Shown here: positions 47,305 to 55,413 of the stretch, piece by piece
Layout of the letters: every line of letters starts with the position of its first letter
How positions within the stretch are numbered: position 1 is the first letter of the stretch
DNA from: Congzhengia minquanensis
GTDB taxonomy: Bacteria; Bacillota; Clostridia; UBA1381; UBA9506
Reading direction: 5' to 3'
Assembly (NCBI RefSeq): GCF_014384785.1
Contig: NZ_JACRSU010000002.1
Location: 248,001 to 312,000, forward strand
DNA length: 64,000 nucleotides
Made by a program: the position numbers and the translations under genes
The notes under the pieces: generated by a model
Seen by the model: only the letters and a program-made list of their open reading frames with translations
Databases searched by the model: none
What the model was told of the DNA's origin: nothing

Positions 47305-48171
47305 ATGGATATGAATTTATCAAAATATTTTGCGTTTGTTACAACTGTTGAATATGGAAGCTTTACAAAAGCAGCTGAAGTTTTAAACTATTCCCAGTCT
47401 GCCGTCAGCCGTATGATAAATGATGTAGAAACGGAATGGAACACTACGGTTTTAGAGCGTGGAAAGACGGGTGTTAAGCTCACGTCAGACGGCTTGACGC
47501 TGCTTCCTTACGCAAAAAGCCTGTGTGCTGAATACCGCAGGCTTCAGCTTCAGGTAGATGAGCTCAGCGGTCTTAAAACCGGCCTGATTCGCATTGGAAC
47601 ATTTTCCAGCGTGGCAAGCCACTGGCTGCCAAATATTATCAAAGCGTTTCAAAAAGATTATCCGAACATTGACTATGAACTGTTGCTGGGCGACTATACA
47701 GAAATTGAAACATGGATTTTAGAGGGGCGGGTAGACTGCGGATTTCTGCGTCTGCCGGCCTCCCCTGCTCTTGAAACATTTTTTTTAGAAACAGACAGAC
47801 TCTTGGCTGTTTTGCCCGAAAACCACAGGCTGGCCGGCAGTGAAGCCGTTCCCCTATCGGAGCTCTGCAAAGAACCGTTCATGCTGCTCGAAAAAGGAGC
47901 CAAGGCCGAAGTATCAGAAATTTTTGAAAAGAGCGGCCTAACACCAAACGTACACTTTACCACCTGGGACGACTACGCCATAATGTCCATGATTGAAAGC
48001 GGTTTAGGATTAGCCATTTTGCCGGAGCTCATTTTAAAAAGGGTTCCCTACCGCATTGTGGCAAAAGAACTGGATGTTCCGGCTTACCGCAGTATTGGTC
48101 TTGCCGTGCGGGACAAAAAGTCAGCTTCCATTGCAGTAAAAAAATTTATGGAATATTTAAGCTATCGGTAA
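47305..48171 (+). CDS. LysR family transcriptional regulator
   Basis: A 288-residue regulator. The N-terminal winged HTH reads LSKYFAFVTTVEYGSFTKAAEVLNYSQSAVSRMINDVE. The C-terminal periplasmic-binding-like domain starts LRIGTFSSVASHWLPNIIKAF-type. ATG 47305 follows GGGGGAG and is preferred to the ATG at 47278. Divergent from the EamA exporter, its likely target. Confidence 0.9.
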   Translation: MDMNLSKYFAFVTTVEYGSFTKAAEVLNYSQSAVSRMINDVETEWNTTVLERGKTGVKLTSDGLTLLPYAKSLCAEYRRLQLQVDELSGLKTGLIRIGTFSSVASHWLPNIIKAFQKDYPNIDYELLLGDYTEIETWILEGRVDCGFLRLPASPALETFFLETDRLLAVLPENHRLAGSEAVPLSELCKEPFMLLEKGAKAEVSEIFEKSGLTPNVHFTTWDDYAIMSMIESGLGLAILPELILKRVPYRIVAKELDVPAYRSIGLAVRDKKSASIAVKKFMEYLSYR

Positions 48172-48174
48172 CGG

Positions 48175-48597
48175 TCACTCTAAAATATCTTCTCCAAGTT
48201 CATACAGCATTTCGTTGCAGGTGAAAAGGTCTGTGTGTTCCTTTATTGCAAACATAATGATGCTGTCGCGGCGTACCTTGGGATAAAGTGCTCCGGCGGC
48301 TGCAATTTTTAACATGCGCTGTGTTTCGTCTAAATTCAGTTTTAAGCCGAACGCAAGGCACAAAACCTTATCCCGCTGGGGTATCCGTTCACCGGAAAAT
48401 ATTTTATAGCCATATACCTGCGTAAGGTTGGAGCTTTGAATAACCTCACTTTTGTTCAGCTGTTTTTGTGATAGAAAGGAATTGATAAATTCTGACAAAG
48501 TAATGTCTGCAAAATCGTCTTCATTTTCAATTAAAAAATTTTTAAGTGACGGACTTCTTTTTAAAACTTCCAGCAGCTCCTGCGTACTCTTTCTCAT
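48175..48597 (-). CDS. HTH (XRE/Cro-like) protein divergent from a Ser/Thr kinase
   Basis: A ~140-residue protein. The central part, LSEFINSFLSQKQLNKSEVIQSSNLTQVYGYKIFSGERIPQRDKVLCLAFGLKLNLDETQRMLKIAG, has the helix pattern of an XRE-type DNA-binding domain. The remainder is helical with an acidic C-terminus. I know no named family function. It lies back to back with the kinase gene (48683), sharing an 85-bp upstream region; a joint unit is plausible. ATG 48597 is downstream of AAAGGAG. Confidence 0.65.
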   Translation of the reverse strand: MRKSTQELLEVLKRSPSLKNFLIENEDDFADITLSEFINSFLSQKQLNKSEVIQSSNLTQVYGYKIFSGERIPQRDKVLCLAFGLKLNLDETQRMLKIAAAGALYPKVRRDSIIMFAIKEHTDLFTCNEMLYELGEDILE

Positions 48598-48682
48598 GAA
48601 TAAAAAATCTCCTTTTAAAAATTTCGACATGTTTTGACTTTATTATAATAATATGGTAATATAATTGTCAAGAGGTGGAGGT

Positions 48683-49786
48683 ATGAATGAATATACAAAA
48701 AAATTCATCGAGCAAGAATATGAAATTATTGAATTTTTGTCAGCCGACGAAAAAACGGCATTGGTGCGGGAAAGCTCAACTGGCGGCATCTATGTAAAAA
48801 AAATTGTAGGCAAAGGCGCCGCCCATATCTACAAACGGCTGGTTGGTTTGCAAATTTCTGGGCTTCCGACCGTCTATAAAGTGAAAAACGACTATGTGAT
48901 TATGGAATATGTGAACGGAATTTCTCTGAACAACAAATTGTCCCGCGACGGCGTGATGAGCATACAGGAAGCCAAATCACATATGATTACCCTATGCAAC
49001 GGCGTTAAGGCCCTCCATGCTTTCGGCATTATACACAGGGACATTACAGCATCGAACATCATCATAGGACATCACGGCTGTTATTTAATTGATTTGGGAA
49101 TTGCAAGGGAAAAAAAGGTAAATAAGGGCGCTGATACGCATATTCTCGGCACGGTTGGATATGCGGCTCCGGAGCAGTTTGGCTTTACGCAGACGGATGA
49201 ACGCACGGATATTTACGCGCTTGGCGTGGTGTTTAACTATATGCTAACAAATGCTTTTCCCAGCGAAAAACTATATTCTGGAAAAGAGCGCTCCATCATT
49301 CAAAAATGCATTGAAATCGACGGTAACAAGCGGTATAAGAGCGTGAAAAGGCTCAAAAATGCGTTAATGAATGGGCAAAATACAAGGCGAGATGTTTTCG
49401 TCGCGCTTAGCGGGGCGCTGTTTACGTGTATTGTCATTGCCACGCTGTCTTACTTAATCCCCTTACAAAACAATAGCGCAAATAACGCGGCACCGGCCGG
49501 TGCCGCAGGAAACACGCCGGCTGCCGCAACAGTTAGCACAACGCCGCTGCCCTCATCAGGAAGAAAGCTGACTCTTGAAAAATTTAACAGCATCACATTA
49601 GGAATGCGTTATGAAGACGTTTTAAACCTCATTGGCGATAAGCCCGCTTCAGAATCTACCATGGAGCTGTTTGGAACAAAAACGCTGACATGCTCCTGGT
49701 GGGGCCAAGGAAGCATTGGTGCAAACGCCATAATCCAGTTTCGTGACGGCGCAGTGACAAGTAAGTCTCAATCAGGTTTAAAATAA
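48683..49786 (+). CDS. Membrane-bound Ser/Thr protein kinase with C-terminal DUF3862-like domain
   Basis: A 367-residue protein. The kinase domain occupies residues ~10-235: the nucleotide-binding Lys in IYVKKIVG, HRDITASN (catalytic HRD, with T where K is usual, D..N), DLGIA (DFG variant) and GTVGYAAPEQFG with DERTDIYALGVVF. One transmembrane helix follows (~245-265), then a Pro/Ala/Thr-rich linker and an extracellular domain. That domain, ~300-367, contains GMRYEDVLNLIGDKPASES and SWWGQGSIGANAIIQF. The same domain forms the next protein. The HRD(I)T change and DLG variant leave it uncertain whether the kinase is fully active. Start ATG 48683 follows AGGTGGAGG. Confidence 0.85.
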   Translation: MNEYTKKFIEQEYEIIEFLSADEKTALVRESSTGGIYVKKIVGKGAAHIYKRLVGLQISGLPTVYKVKNDYVIMEYVNGISLNNKLSRDGVMSIQEAKSHMITLCNGVKALHAFGIIHRDITASNIIIGHHGCYLIDLGIAREKKVNKGADTHILGTVGYAAPEQFGFTQTDERTDIYALGVVFNYMLTNAFPSEKLYSGKERSIIQKCIEIDGNKRYKSVKRLKNALMNGQNTRRDVFVALSGALFTCIVIATLSYLIPLQNNSANNAAPAGAAGNTPAAATVSTTPLPSSGRKLTLEKFNSITLGMRYEDVLNLIGDKPASESTMELFGTKTLTCSWWGQGSIGANAIIQFRDGAVTSKSQSGLK

Positions 49787-49815
49787 ATTATACTGACTGT
49801 ATAACAAAACAGAGT

Positions 49816-49849
49816 AAACCCGTTGTATAATATATGCAACGGGTTTTTT
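49816..49849 (+). terminator. Terminator after the kinase gene
   Basis: AAACCCGTTG (49816-49825) pairs with CAACGGGTTT (49837-49846), followed by six Ts. The loop contains TATAATATAT. Confidence 0.82.
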
Positions 49850-49895
49850 GGGGATTTCTATTTATAAAACCGTGAAACAAAGGAGGAAAATTAAA

Positions 49896-50321
49896 ATGAA
49901 AAAATTAGCAGCACTTTTATTTTTAAGTTTAATTGTAATGTCTATGGGCGGCTGTGGAAATTCGCAGAACGTTCCCACTCAGCAGTCAGTGGAAAACACG
50001 ACAACTCAGACTGCGCCGTCGCAAAGCACTGCCCAAACCAGTGAACCGCAGTCCACAGCCCAGCCTGATACAACACAACAACAAAAAAATGCAAGCGGCA
50101 AAATTAGTCTTGCAATGTATGAGCAAATAGATACCGGGATGCGCTATGAAGACGTTATTGCGCTAATTGGTGCAAAACCTTCCTCAGAGTCGACCATGGA
50201 TTTAATGGGTGCAACTACTGTTATGTGTTCCTGGTGGGGCGAAGGCGACATTGGTGCAAACGCAATGATTTATTTCCAGGATGGCGTCGTTTCAAGCAAA
50301 TCACAGGCAGGATTAAAGTAG
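49896..50321 (+). CDS. Small lipoprotein with the same DUF3862-like domain as the kinase
   Basis: A 141-residue lipoprotein. The signal peptide ends in the lipobox MSMGGC (Cys near residue 21), then a Thr/Gln/Ser-rich linker of ~45 residues. The C-terminal domain contains GMRYEDVIALIGAKPSSES and SWWGEGDIGANAMIYFQDGVVSSKSQAGLK. The domain is nearly the same as that at the end of the preceding kinase, so the pair probably arose by duplication. The fold resembles SmpA/BLIP-type small domains. ATG 49896 follows AGGAGG; an upstream frame to 49848 is not used. Confidence 0.82.
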   Translation: MKKLAALLFLSLIVMSMGGCGNSQNVPTQQSVENTTTQTAPSQSTAQTSEPQSTAQPDTTQQQKNASGKISLAMYEQIDTGMRYEDVIALIGAKPSSESTMDLMGATTVMCSWWGEGDIGANAMIYFQDGVVSSKSQAGLK

Positions 50322-50337
50322 AGATTAATAAAAAAAT

Positions 50338-50368
50338 ATCCCCCGAAAACAACGTGTTTTCGGGGGGA
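50338..50368 (-). terminator. Terminator of the MrcB-N/DUF3883 gene
   Basis: CCCCCGAAAACA/TGTTTTCGGGGG (50340-50351 and 50355-50366); on the minus strand it is followed by ATATTTTTTT. Confidence 0.78.
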
Positions 50369-50406
50369 ACCTAAATAAAAATAAATTATTTCCTGTAGAA
50401 TTTATA

Positions 50407-51615
50407 TCAAATTACACGATCAATACTTGCTGAAACATAATGAACAGGGTTAAATTGAAACGTCTCAAATAAATTTCCTTTCACAATATAAAATGATGCT
50501 GACTTTTTTTTCGCACTTAAATTATATACCCGATATAAATAGTAGTTAATACTATTTTTCTTTGAAAAATCTAATTCGTTTTGCGAAATAAAAAATGGAG
50601 TATCTTCCGCCCCCGTAGTGGTTTTCACCTCAATGTATATTTTACTTCCATTTTTGTCAAAAGATAAAATATCAAAACCCGCCTTATCCCCTTCTTCCTT
50701 GGATATATGTTTTATGTATTTAATCAAATCAGAACGCCCAATACTTTCCAAACGTTCTTTTTCATATTCTAATACCATAAGCTCGCCAATAAGTCCTAGT
50801 TTGGTGTCTCGAATTTGTTTTTTAATAAAATTTACTTTTTTCCCACTTTTTTTAGAAATTGTCTTATTTGTTTTTAACTTTAAATCTTGTGGTTTTTTTA
50901 ACGCAAGAGTAAGGCAAGATGTATCAACTATTAAGCTATTTAATGGGTCTGTTTTATCTTCAAATTCAAAAAAACCTCCAATTTTGTCTCTTGCTAAAAT
51001 ATAATCATTTGTATTTTGTATCGACAAATCACACATTTTACCTTTAAGTTCTTGCAAAATTGCTAGCATACTTCGTAAATCATCAATGAAAACTTGATCT
51101 GATGGTAGTGCAGATGCATTGTAAAACTTACCACATATATGGCCCAATTCATAACCAAGCGGTAAATCTGAGGCGTTACCGTTATATTTCAAATCAATCG
51201 GTTCAAAAGAAAAATTATTTAATGACGACGATAGTATCTTTTTCCACGAAGTAGAAACTTTTTGTATGTTTTGCTTTCCTATTCTGCTCCCATATCGTTC
51301 TTTAAAATAGGTCCATCCTTGATTGAGTGATAGATACACACCACTCATATCTGCGCAAAAAAGATATACTATGTCATATCCCTTTGCTGCAGATATTGAT
51401 ATATCCCTATCAAATATACCAATCCAAGGTATATTACTCCATCCCCCTTGACCTGGAGATGCTTTAATGAAATAACTACTTTCATTAAGTTGTAACTCCT
51501 TATAAATTGTTTGCGGAATATCATTTCGAATATATTCAGCTAACCTATTATTTTTTAAATCATTTTTTGACTCTAAAATATAGTTCTTACACACTCTTTC
51601 AAACATATCTTTCAT
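50407..51615 (-). CDS. MrcB-N-like (DUF3578) plus DUF3883 protein, putative stand-alone restriction nuclease
   Basis: A 402-residue protein. The N-terminal ~190 residues fit the DUF3578/MrcB-like domain (GGWSNIPWIGIFDRDIS, YDIVYLFCADMSGVYLSLNQGW, PLGYELGHICGKFYN). The C-terminal ~130 residues are DUF3883, with a PD-(D/E)XK-like core GELMVLEYEK...GDKAGFDILSFDKNG...IYIEVKTT. Both domains are common in type IV-like restriction and other defence proteins, often fused to ATPase or helicase domains that are missing here. The gene is AT-rich compared with its left-hand neighbours, which suggests recent arrival. Role in defence is inference. Confidence 0.7.
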   Translation of the reverse strand: MKDMFERVCKNYILESKNDLKNNRLAEYIRNDIPQTIYKELQLNESSYFIKASPGQGGWSNIPWIGIFDRDISISAAKGYDIVYLFCADMSGVYLSLNQGWTYFKERYGSRIGKQNIQKVSTSWKKILSSSLNNFSFEPIDLKYNGNASDLPLGYELGHICGKFYNASALPSDQVFIDDLRSMLAILQELKGKMCDLSIQNTNDYILARDKIGGFFEFEDKTDPLNSLIVDTSCLTLALKKPQDLKLKTNKTISKKSGKKVNFIKKQIRDTKLGLIGELMVLEYEKERLESIGRSDLIKYIKHISKEEGDKAGFDILSFDKNGSKIYIEVKTTTGAEDTPFFISQNELDFSKKNSINYYLYRVYNLSAKKKSASFYIVKGNLFETFQFNPVHYVSASIDRVI

Positions 51616-51751
51616 AGCAAAACCTCTTTAACCCTATGCTGATTTTTAGAATATTCAAAGTATACCATTTGCTATAATTCCTTGTCAATAAACTTTTCTT
51701 TTTGAAACAAAAAACAAGATAAAATACTTAAAAGAAACAAAAAATTATCGT

Positions 51752-51792
51752 TTTGAGAATTTTCATCACCTCAAAAAGCCCTATTTTACGGG
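51752..51792 (+). repeat. 41-bp direct repeat, copy A
   Basis: Starts TTTGAGAATTTTCATCA and ends CCCTATTTTACGGG. One mismatch to copy B at 53793-53833; looser similarity continues on both sides. This motif resembles the flanks of tyrosine-integrase genes in Clostridia mobile elements. Confidence 0.85.
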
Positions 51793-51815
51793 ATTTCTCG
51801 GGCATCACACAGATT

Positions 51816-52037
51816 TTAATTACTACCCTTTAATCTCTTTTTTGCTTCCTCAACAGTTTCGCCGTCTTTGGTTAAAAACGCATCTACAAATTTATCTTCC
51901 ATTTTGGTGTAACCCTCAACAGAACCTGTTTCAATTTTTCTATATCCGTCAACAACTCCGGTTTCGATTTTTTTGTAACCATTGACTACTCCGTCAGAAA
52001 TTTTCTGAACTCCTTTTACTATTTTTGATTTAGCCAT
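51816..52037 (-). CDS. Small 73-aa protein with 11-residue repeats
   Basis: The middle consists of three consecutive 11-residue units, VVNGYKKIETG, VVDGYRKIETG and SVEGYTKMEDK, followed by KFVDAFL. This periodicity suggests a long amphipathic helix that could lie on a membrane. The start overlaps the preceding gene's stop by eight bases. Third gene of a three-gene unit with two membrane proteins, opposite a TetR-type regulator. Function unknown. Confidence 0.65.
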   Translation of the reverse strand: MAKSKIVKGVQKISDGVVNGYKKIETGVVDGYRKIETGSVEGYTKMEDKFVDAFLTKDGETVEEAKKRLKGSN

Positions 52038-52659
52038 TTTTAATCTCCTTTTTTGATTTTTTTATCAATAACACACCAAGCACGACAACTATGATGACCA
52101 CGCTGGCACCAGTTAAGATATTCATAAGACGAATATCATTTACAGTCATTCCCTCAAATGAAACAAGCATTGATTTTTGCAAAGAATATAATGATGCTGT
52201 CGCATCGCACAATGCTATACATCTAATCGTAGATATAATATGCGAATTGAATTTGCTTCTTTTTACATAGTTTATAATTGCAAGTGTAATTTTAGTAAAT
52301 GTATATGTTGCTATTGTTATCATTATAATTTCGTGAAACTTATGTGCAACATCAAAATTGATACTTAAATATACACTACCGCATAATATACAGCCAAGCA
52401 AAATAATCATTATTCCAATAAACCTTTGAATAAAAATTTCCGAAATATTTTTTTCATTCTTCTTGTTAGACAGCACAACAGAAACACGCATTATTGCCAA
52501 TATCAGATTATATGCTCCCATAGTTAAAAACCAATATGATTTGCTCCAAATTCCAAGAGCAAAGTTTCCAAGAGCATACAGAGAATTTACAATAAAGCTT
52601 AACAAAGCAACTTGAAATATCTGTTTCCTGCTGCCTTTGAGCATTCTTATGATATTCAT
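52030..52659 (-). CDS. Six-helix membrane protein of unknown function
   Basis: A 209-residue protein with about six hydrophobic helices and short loops. It has no soluble domain and no motif that I recognise. ATG 52659 follows directly after the previous stop codon, so translation is coupled. AT-rich, like the whole cassette 51.7-53.8 kb. Confidence 0.65.
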   Translation of the reverse strand: MNIIRMLKGSRKQIFQVALLSFIVNSLYALGNFALGIWSKSYWFLTMGAYNLILAIMRVSVVLSNKKNEKNISEIFIQRFIGIMIILLGCILCGSVYLSINFDVAHKFHEIIMITIATYTFTKITLAIINYVKRSKFNSHIISTIRCIALCDATASLYSLQKSMLVSFEGMTVNDIRLMNILTGASVVIIVVVLGVLLIKKSKKEIKNG

Positions 52660-53028
52660 TTATTTAATGCCTTTTGTTATTGGTATAAGCATTAAGAGAG
52701 CTATTATTCCTGCAAGACCGATAACTGTACCCAGCACGATATTTTCCCATACCATACAAAAGCACATACCAACTCCTAATGTTAATGAGCCTATAATTGC
52801 AAGAAAGATGATACCAACTGTTCTGCCACTTATCTTGATAGGTGCTTTACGCTCCATTTTCCTCCACACGAATACAGTTATAAGTCCTAAAACTATGCCG
52901 ACTGCACCGAATATAATTCCCGGCTTGAATGCATTCCAGTCAGGAAGAAGAGCCATACACATTCCAAGTGCGAACAGTACTCCGCTTACAGTTCCTAATA
53001 CAAGGGCTACAAAATTACTTTTTTTCAT
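52660..53028 (-). CDS. Small four-helix membrane protein of unknown function
   Basis: A 122-residue protein with four hydrophobic segments (FVALVLGTVSGVLFALGMCMALL, PGIIFGAVGIVLGLITVFVW, IIFLAIIGSLTLGVGMCFCMVW, VIGLAGIIALLMLIP). ATG 53028 follows GAGG; upstream residues of the longer frame lack a site. It is the first gene of the cassette and faces the TetR-type gene, which probably represses it. Confidence 0.65.
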   Translation of the reverse strand: MKKSNFVALVLGTVSGVLFALGMCMALLPDWNAFKPGIIFGAVGIVLGLITVFVWRKMERKAPIKISGRTVGIIFLAIIGSLTLGVGMCFCMVWENIVLGTVIGLAGIIALLMLIPITKGIK

Positions 53029-53059
53029 AAGAAAAACCTCCAAAAATTTAATTTATTAA

Positions 53060-53089
53060 AACAACAGTTGTGTTTTTAATGTAATTATA
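53060..53089 (-). promoter_or_regulatory. Promoter with candidate TetR operator
   Basis: Minus-strand TATAAT at 53089-53084. The palindrome ACAACAGTTGT (53061-53071) lies at the expected transcription start, where a repressor could block. A plus-strand TATAAT (53091-53096) could serve the tetR-like gene. Confidence 0.45.
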
Positions 53090-53159
53090 GTATAATATAA
53101 TTTAATATAAAAAAACAATCATCAATTTTTTAACATTTGTTGGTTTAATGGAGGATATT

Positions 53160-53681
53160 ATGAATACACCAAATAATAAAAGAAGAAAAGAAAGTATTGA
53201 CAAAATAGAAAAGGCGTTCATAGTGCTATTGCAAACAAAAGAGCTTGATAACATTTCTGTTTCCGAGATTTGCAAAATTACAAGTCTAAACAGAAGTACA
53301 TTCTATTCAAACTATATAGACATATACGATCTTGCTGATAAAGTGTGCAAACATCTTGAAGAAGAATTTTTATCATTGTATGCAAATGAAATTAAAACAG
53401 AAACACGAAGCAACGATTTTTCGCGTCTGTTTCATCATATAAAAGAAAATCAGCTATTTTATAAAACCTATTTCAAAATAGGAAATATCAATATGAATAT
53501 TACAGGTTTAGATACCGAGATGGCTCAAAAATATTTTGATATGAAATATATTGACTATCACATAGAATTTTTTAAAAGCGGACTTAATGCAGTATTAAAA
53601 AAATGGCTGAACAGCGGTTGCAAAGAAAGTCCGGAAGAAATCACAGAGGTTATTAAAAGTGAATATAGCAGAAAATTCTAA
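53160..53681 (+). CDS. TetR family transcriptional regulator
   Basis: A 173-residue regulator. The N-terminal HTH reads IDKIEKAFIVLLQTKELDNISVSEICKITSLNRSTFYSNYIDIYDLADKV; the all-helical C-terminal part is the ligand and dimer domain. ATG 53160 follows GGAGG. Divergent from the membrane-protein cassette and likely its regulator; the effector is unknown. Confidence 0.85.
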   Translation: MNTPNNKRRKESIDKIEKAFIVLLQTKELDNISVSEICKITSLNRSTFYSNYIDIYDLADKVCKHLEEEFLSLYANEIKTETRSNDFSRLFHHIKENQLFYKTYFKIGNINMNITGLDTEMAQKYFDMKYIDYHIEFFKSGLNAVLKKWLNSGCKESPEEITEVIKSEYSRKF

Positions 53682-54027
53682 TTTTTCCATATTGATAAAA
53701 CTGCCCCGGAACCATTTGTGGTTACAGGGCAATTTATTATACAAAAAAGAAAACCCTTGAAAACAGGGGTTTTCTGAATGTTTGATTATCTCTTTGAGAA
53801 TTTTCATCATCTCAAAAAGCCCTATTTTACGGGGTCTTCTCTGTTTTTTGTTGCTTGTATGTTATTTATGCAGGACTATTCACAACATCATATTACTGCT
53901 GTTTTTATCAAAGCCACAATAAAATCAATGCTTTTATCAAAATAAGTTTTATATAATTTTCTTACACTCTTTTTGCCCTGTTATGTGGAACAATAGAACT
54001 TGATTAAATTCGTTTATAAACTGAAAT
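53682..54027. other. Gene-free AT-rich spacer with hairpins and repeat copy B
   Basis: Holds an imperfect hairpin (53702-53731, TGCCC/GGGCA) that may end the TetR gene, a second hairpin (53749-53774, GAAAACCC/GGGTTTTC), and the 41-bp direct repeat copy B. No convincing reading frame is seen. Confidence 0.6.
53793..53833 (+). repeat. 41-bp direct repeat, copy B
   Basis: Matches copy A (51752-51792) at 40 of 41 positions and in the same orientation. A diverged inverted relative lies at about 56000-56080. Confidence 0.85.
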
Positions 54028-54570
54028 TTAGTGCATAGCATAATTTATTTTTACCATATGGACATGGTCTTCCCAAATCCCATTGATATTAAGATAATAC
54101 TTTGAAATCCCTTCGTTTGTAAAATGATTTTTTTCAAGCACTCTCAATGAGGCTTGATTTTTCGGCATTACATTTGCTTCTATTCGATGTAAACCTAATT
54201 CTTCAAACGCATATTTTGTTAACATTTCTACAGCCATAGACATATATCCTTTATTGAAAAAATTTTTGTCTAATTTATAACCCAAGAAAGCAGAGCAAAA
54301 GGCTCCCCATACCACATTGTTTAATCCAATTATACCTATAATTTTTGTGGGATGTTCTATTGGTATAATATAAAAGCGGAATGCTGTCTTTTCTTCATAC
54401 TCAAACATTTCCCTTTTTAAGACTTCTCGCTGATGTTCAAGCGAAAAAAATTCCTCGTTTCGTACAGGCTCAAAGACTTTTAAAAAATCTCTGTTTCTCT
54501 TATAGTAATTAACTACTTGTTCTGCAAGTGATAAGTCAGCTGGAACAAGCTGAATATATTTGTTTTTCAT
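54028..54570 (-). CDS. GNAT family N-acetyltransferase (RimJ/RimL-like)
   Basis: A 180-residue acetyltransferase. IIGIIGLNNVVWGAFCSAFLGYKLDKNFFNKGYMSMAVEMLTKYAFEELGLHRIEANVMPKNQASLRVLEKNHF covers motifs A and B of the RimJ/RimL group (acetyl-CoA pocket and the typical N-Q-x-S-x-R-V-L-E-K). Possible substrates are ribosomal proteins or aminoglycoside-like molecules. It ends near an AT-rich mobile-element scar. Confidence 0.85.
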   Translation of the reverse strand: MKNKYIQLVPADLSLAEQVVNYYKRNRDFLKVFEPVRNEEFFSLEHQREVLKREMFEYEEKTAFRFYIIPIEHPTKIIGIIGLNNVVWGAFCSAFLGYKLDKNFFNKGYMSMAVEMLTKYAFEELGLHRIEANVMPKNQASLRVLEKNHFTNEGISKYYLNINGIWEDHVHMVKINYAMH

Positions 54571-54794
54571 CTTATTTCACCATCACAAATTATTATTTAT
54601 ATTATTATATCATACATACGTCATTTTTCAATTATCAATATATACAAAAATATAATATTGAAAAACGTCACGCAATAGAGGTTGAAAAATGCCCATTTTA
54701 TGCGGTCTGCAAACTACGAATTGAGCAAGGGAATGGTTTTATATTCCCAACCGCAAAAATGGGATTCTATTGCATTACATTTATAACCACTCAC

Positions 54795-54817
54795 ACGGGA
54801 ATGTGCCACATTCCCGT
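54795..54817. repeat. 23-bp palindrome 1
   Basis: Perfect dyad: ACGGGAATGTG, one central base C, and its complement. A close copy lies at 55287-55309. Both sit in a mobile-element scar beside the Mob remnant. Confidence 0.85.
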
Positions 54818-54840
54818 ACAGGTTATTAAGAGAAAATATT

Positions 54841-55167
54841 TTATCTTTCAATATCTCTGTTGCTTTTACTTCTGTTTTTGCCAAGCCTTATAATTTCTTT
54901 TAGCCATTGATTTATTGTTTCTCTGCCGAAATGTTTTTGAATTTTATTAAAATCTCTGGCTTTTACCTCTGCTTTTGAAAGTGCTAAATTTTTATTCCAA
55001 AGCAGACTTTTAAGCCTTTCGTTATCTGCCTGCTAAGGCTTGATTTTTGCTTCTGCCTGTTCAGCAATTTTCTCTGCCCTATAACACCGCTTTGCAAGGT
55101 TTTCAATTATTTTCATAATACGCTTTATGAACGGCTCTATAAATTTTGTTTTATATGTCTTTGTTCG
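54841..55167 (-). pseudogene. C-terminal remnant of a plasmid-mobilisation (Pre/Mob-like) protein
   Basis: Minus-strand frame translating as YKTKFIEPFIKRIMKIIENLAKRC...AEQAEAKIKP, then one in-frame TAG, then ADNERLKSLLWNKNLALSKAEVKARDFNKIQKHFGRETI to a TAA at 54843-54841. The coiled, charged C-terminus resembles Mob relaxase tails of mobilisable elements. The N-terminal relaxase domain is absent, so this is a broken fragment. The family assignment is tentative. Confidence 0.55.
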
Positions 55168-55286
55168 GCTACAGCCGAAGTGTGTGCAGCTTGTAGCCAC
55201 ACACGCCGCAAATCAATAAATTTTCTGCCGTAAAATTTACTGCTTTGCATTTCGGTAAATCGTCAATTTCTTTCCTCATTACCGAC

Positions 55287-55309
55287 ACAGGAATGTGCCA
55301 CATTCCTGT
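55287..55309. repeat. 23-bp palindrome 2
   Basis: Perfect dyad: ACAGGAATGTG, central C, and complement. It differs from palindrome 1 only by a compensated pair of bases. Confidence 0.85.
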
Positions 55310-55329
55310 AAATATCTCTTAAAGAGGAA

Positions 55330-55413
55330 TTACCACCTGAAACTCTCAGGTACACCTCTTTCATCAAGATATTTTTTGCGTGCTTCCTCACGCTCCTGCT
55401 CAGTGGGAGCAGT
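55330..55413 (-). pseudogene. C-terminal fragment of a mobile-element protein
   Basis: Minus-strand frame ending TEQEREEARKKYLDERG, VPESFRW and TAA (55332-55330). The motif is familiar from the C-terminus of conserved proteins of clostridial integrative elements. It is cut where an integrase fragment begins on the other strand. Confidence 0.5.

Noticed and set aside
54528-54893. A 121-residue plus-strand frame.
   Set aside because: It overlaps the GNAT gene start and the mobile-element scar, and shows no domain or ribosome site.
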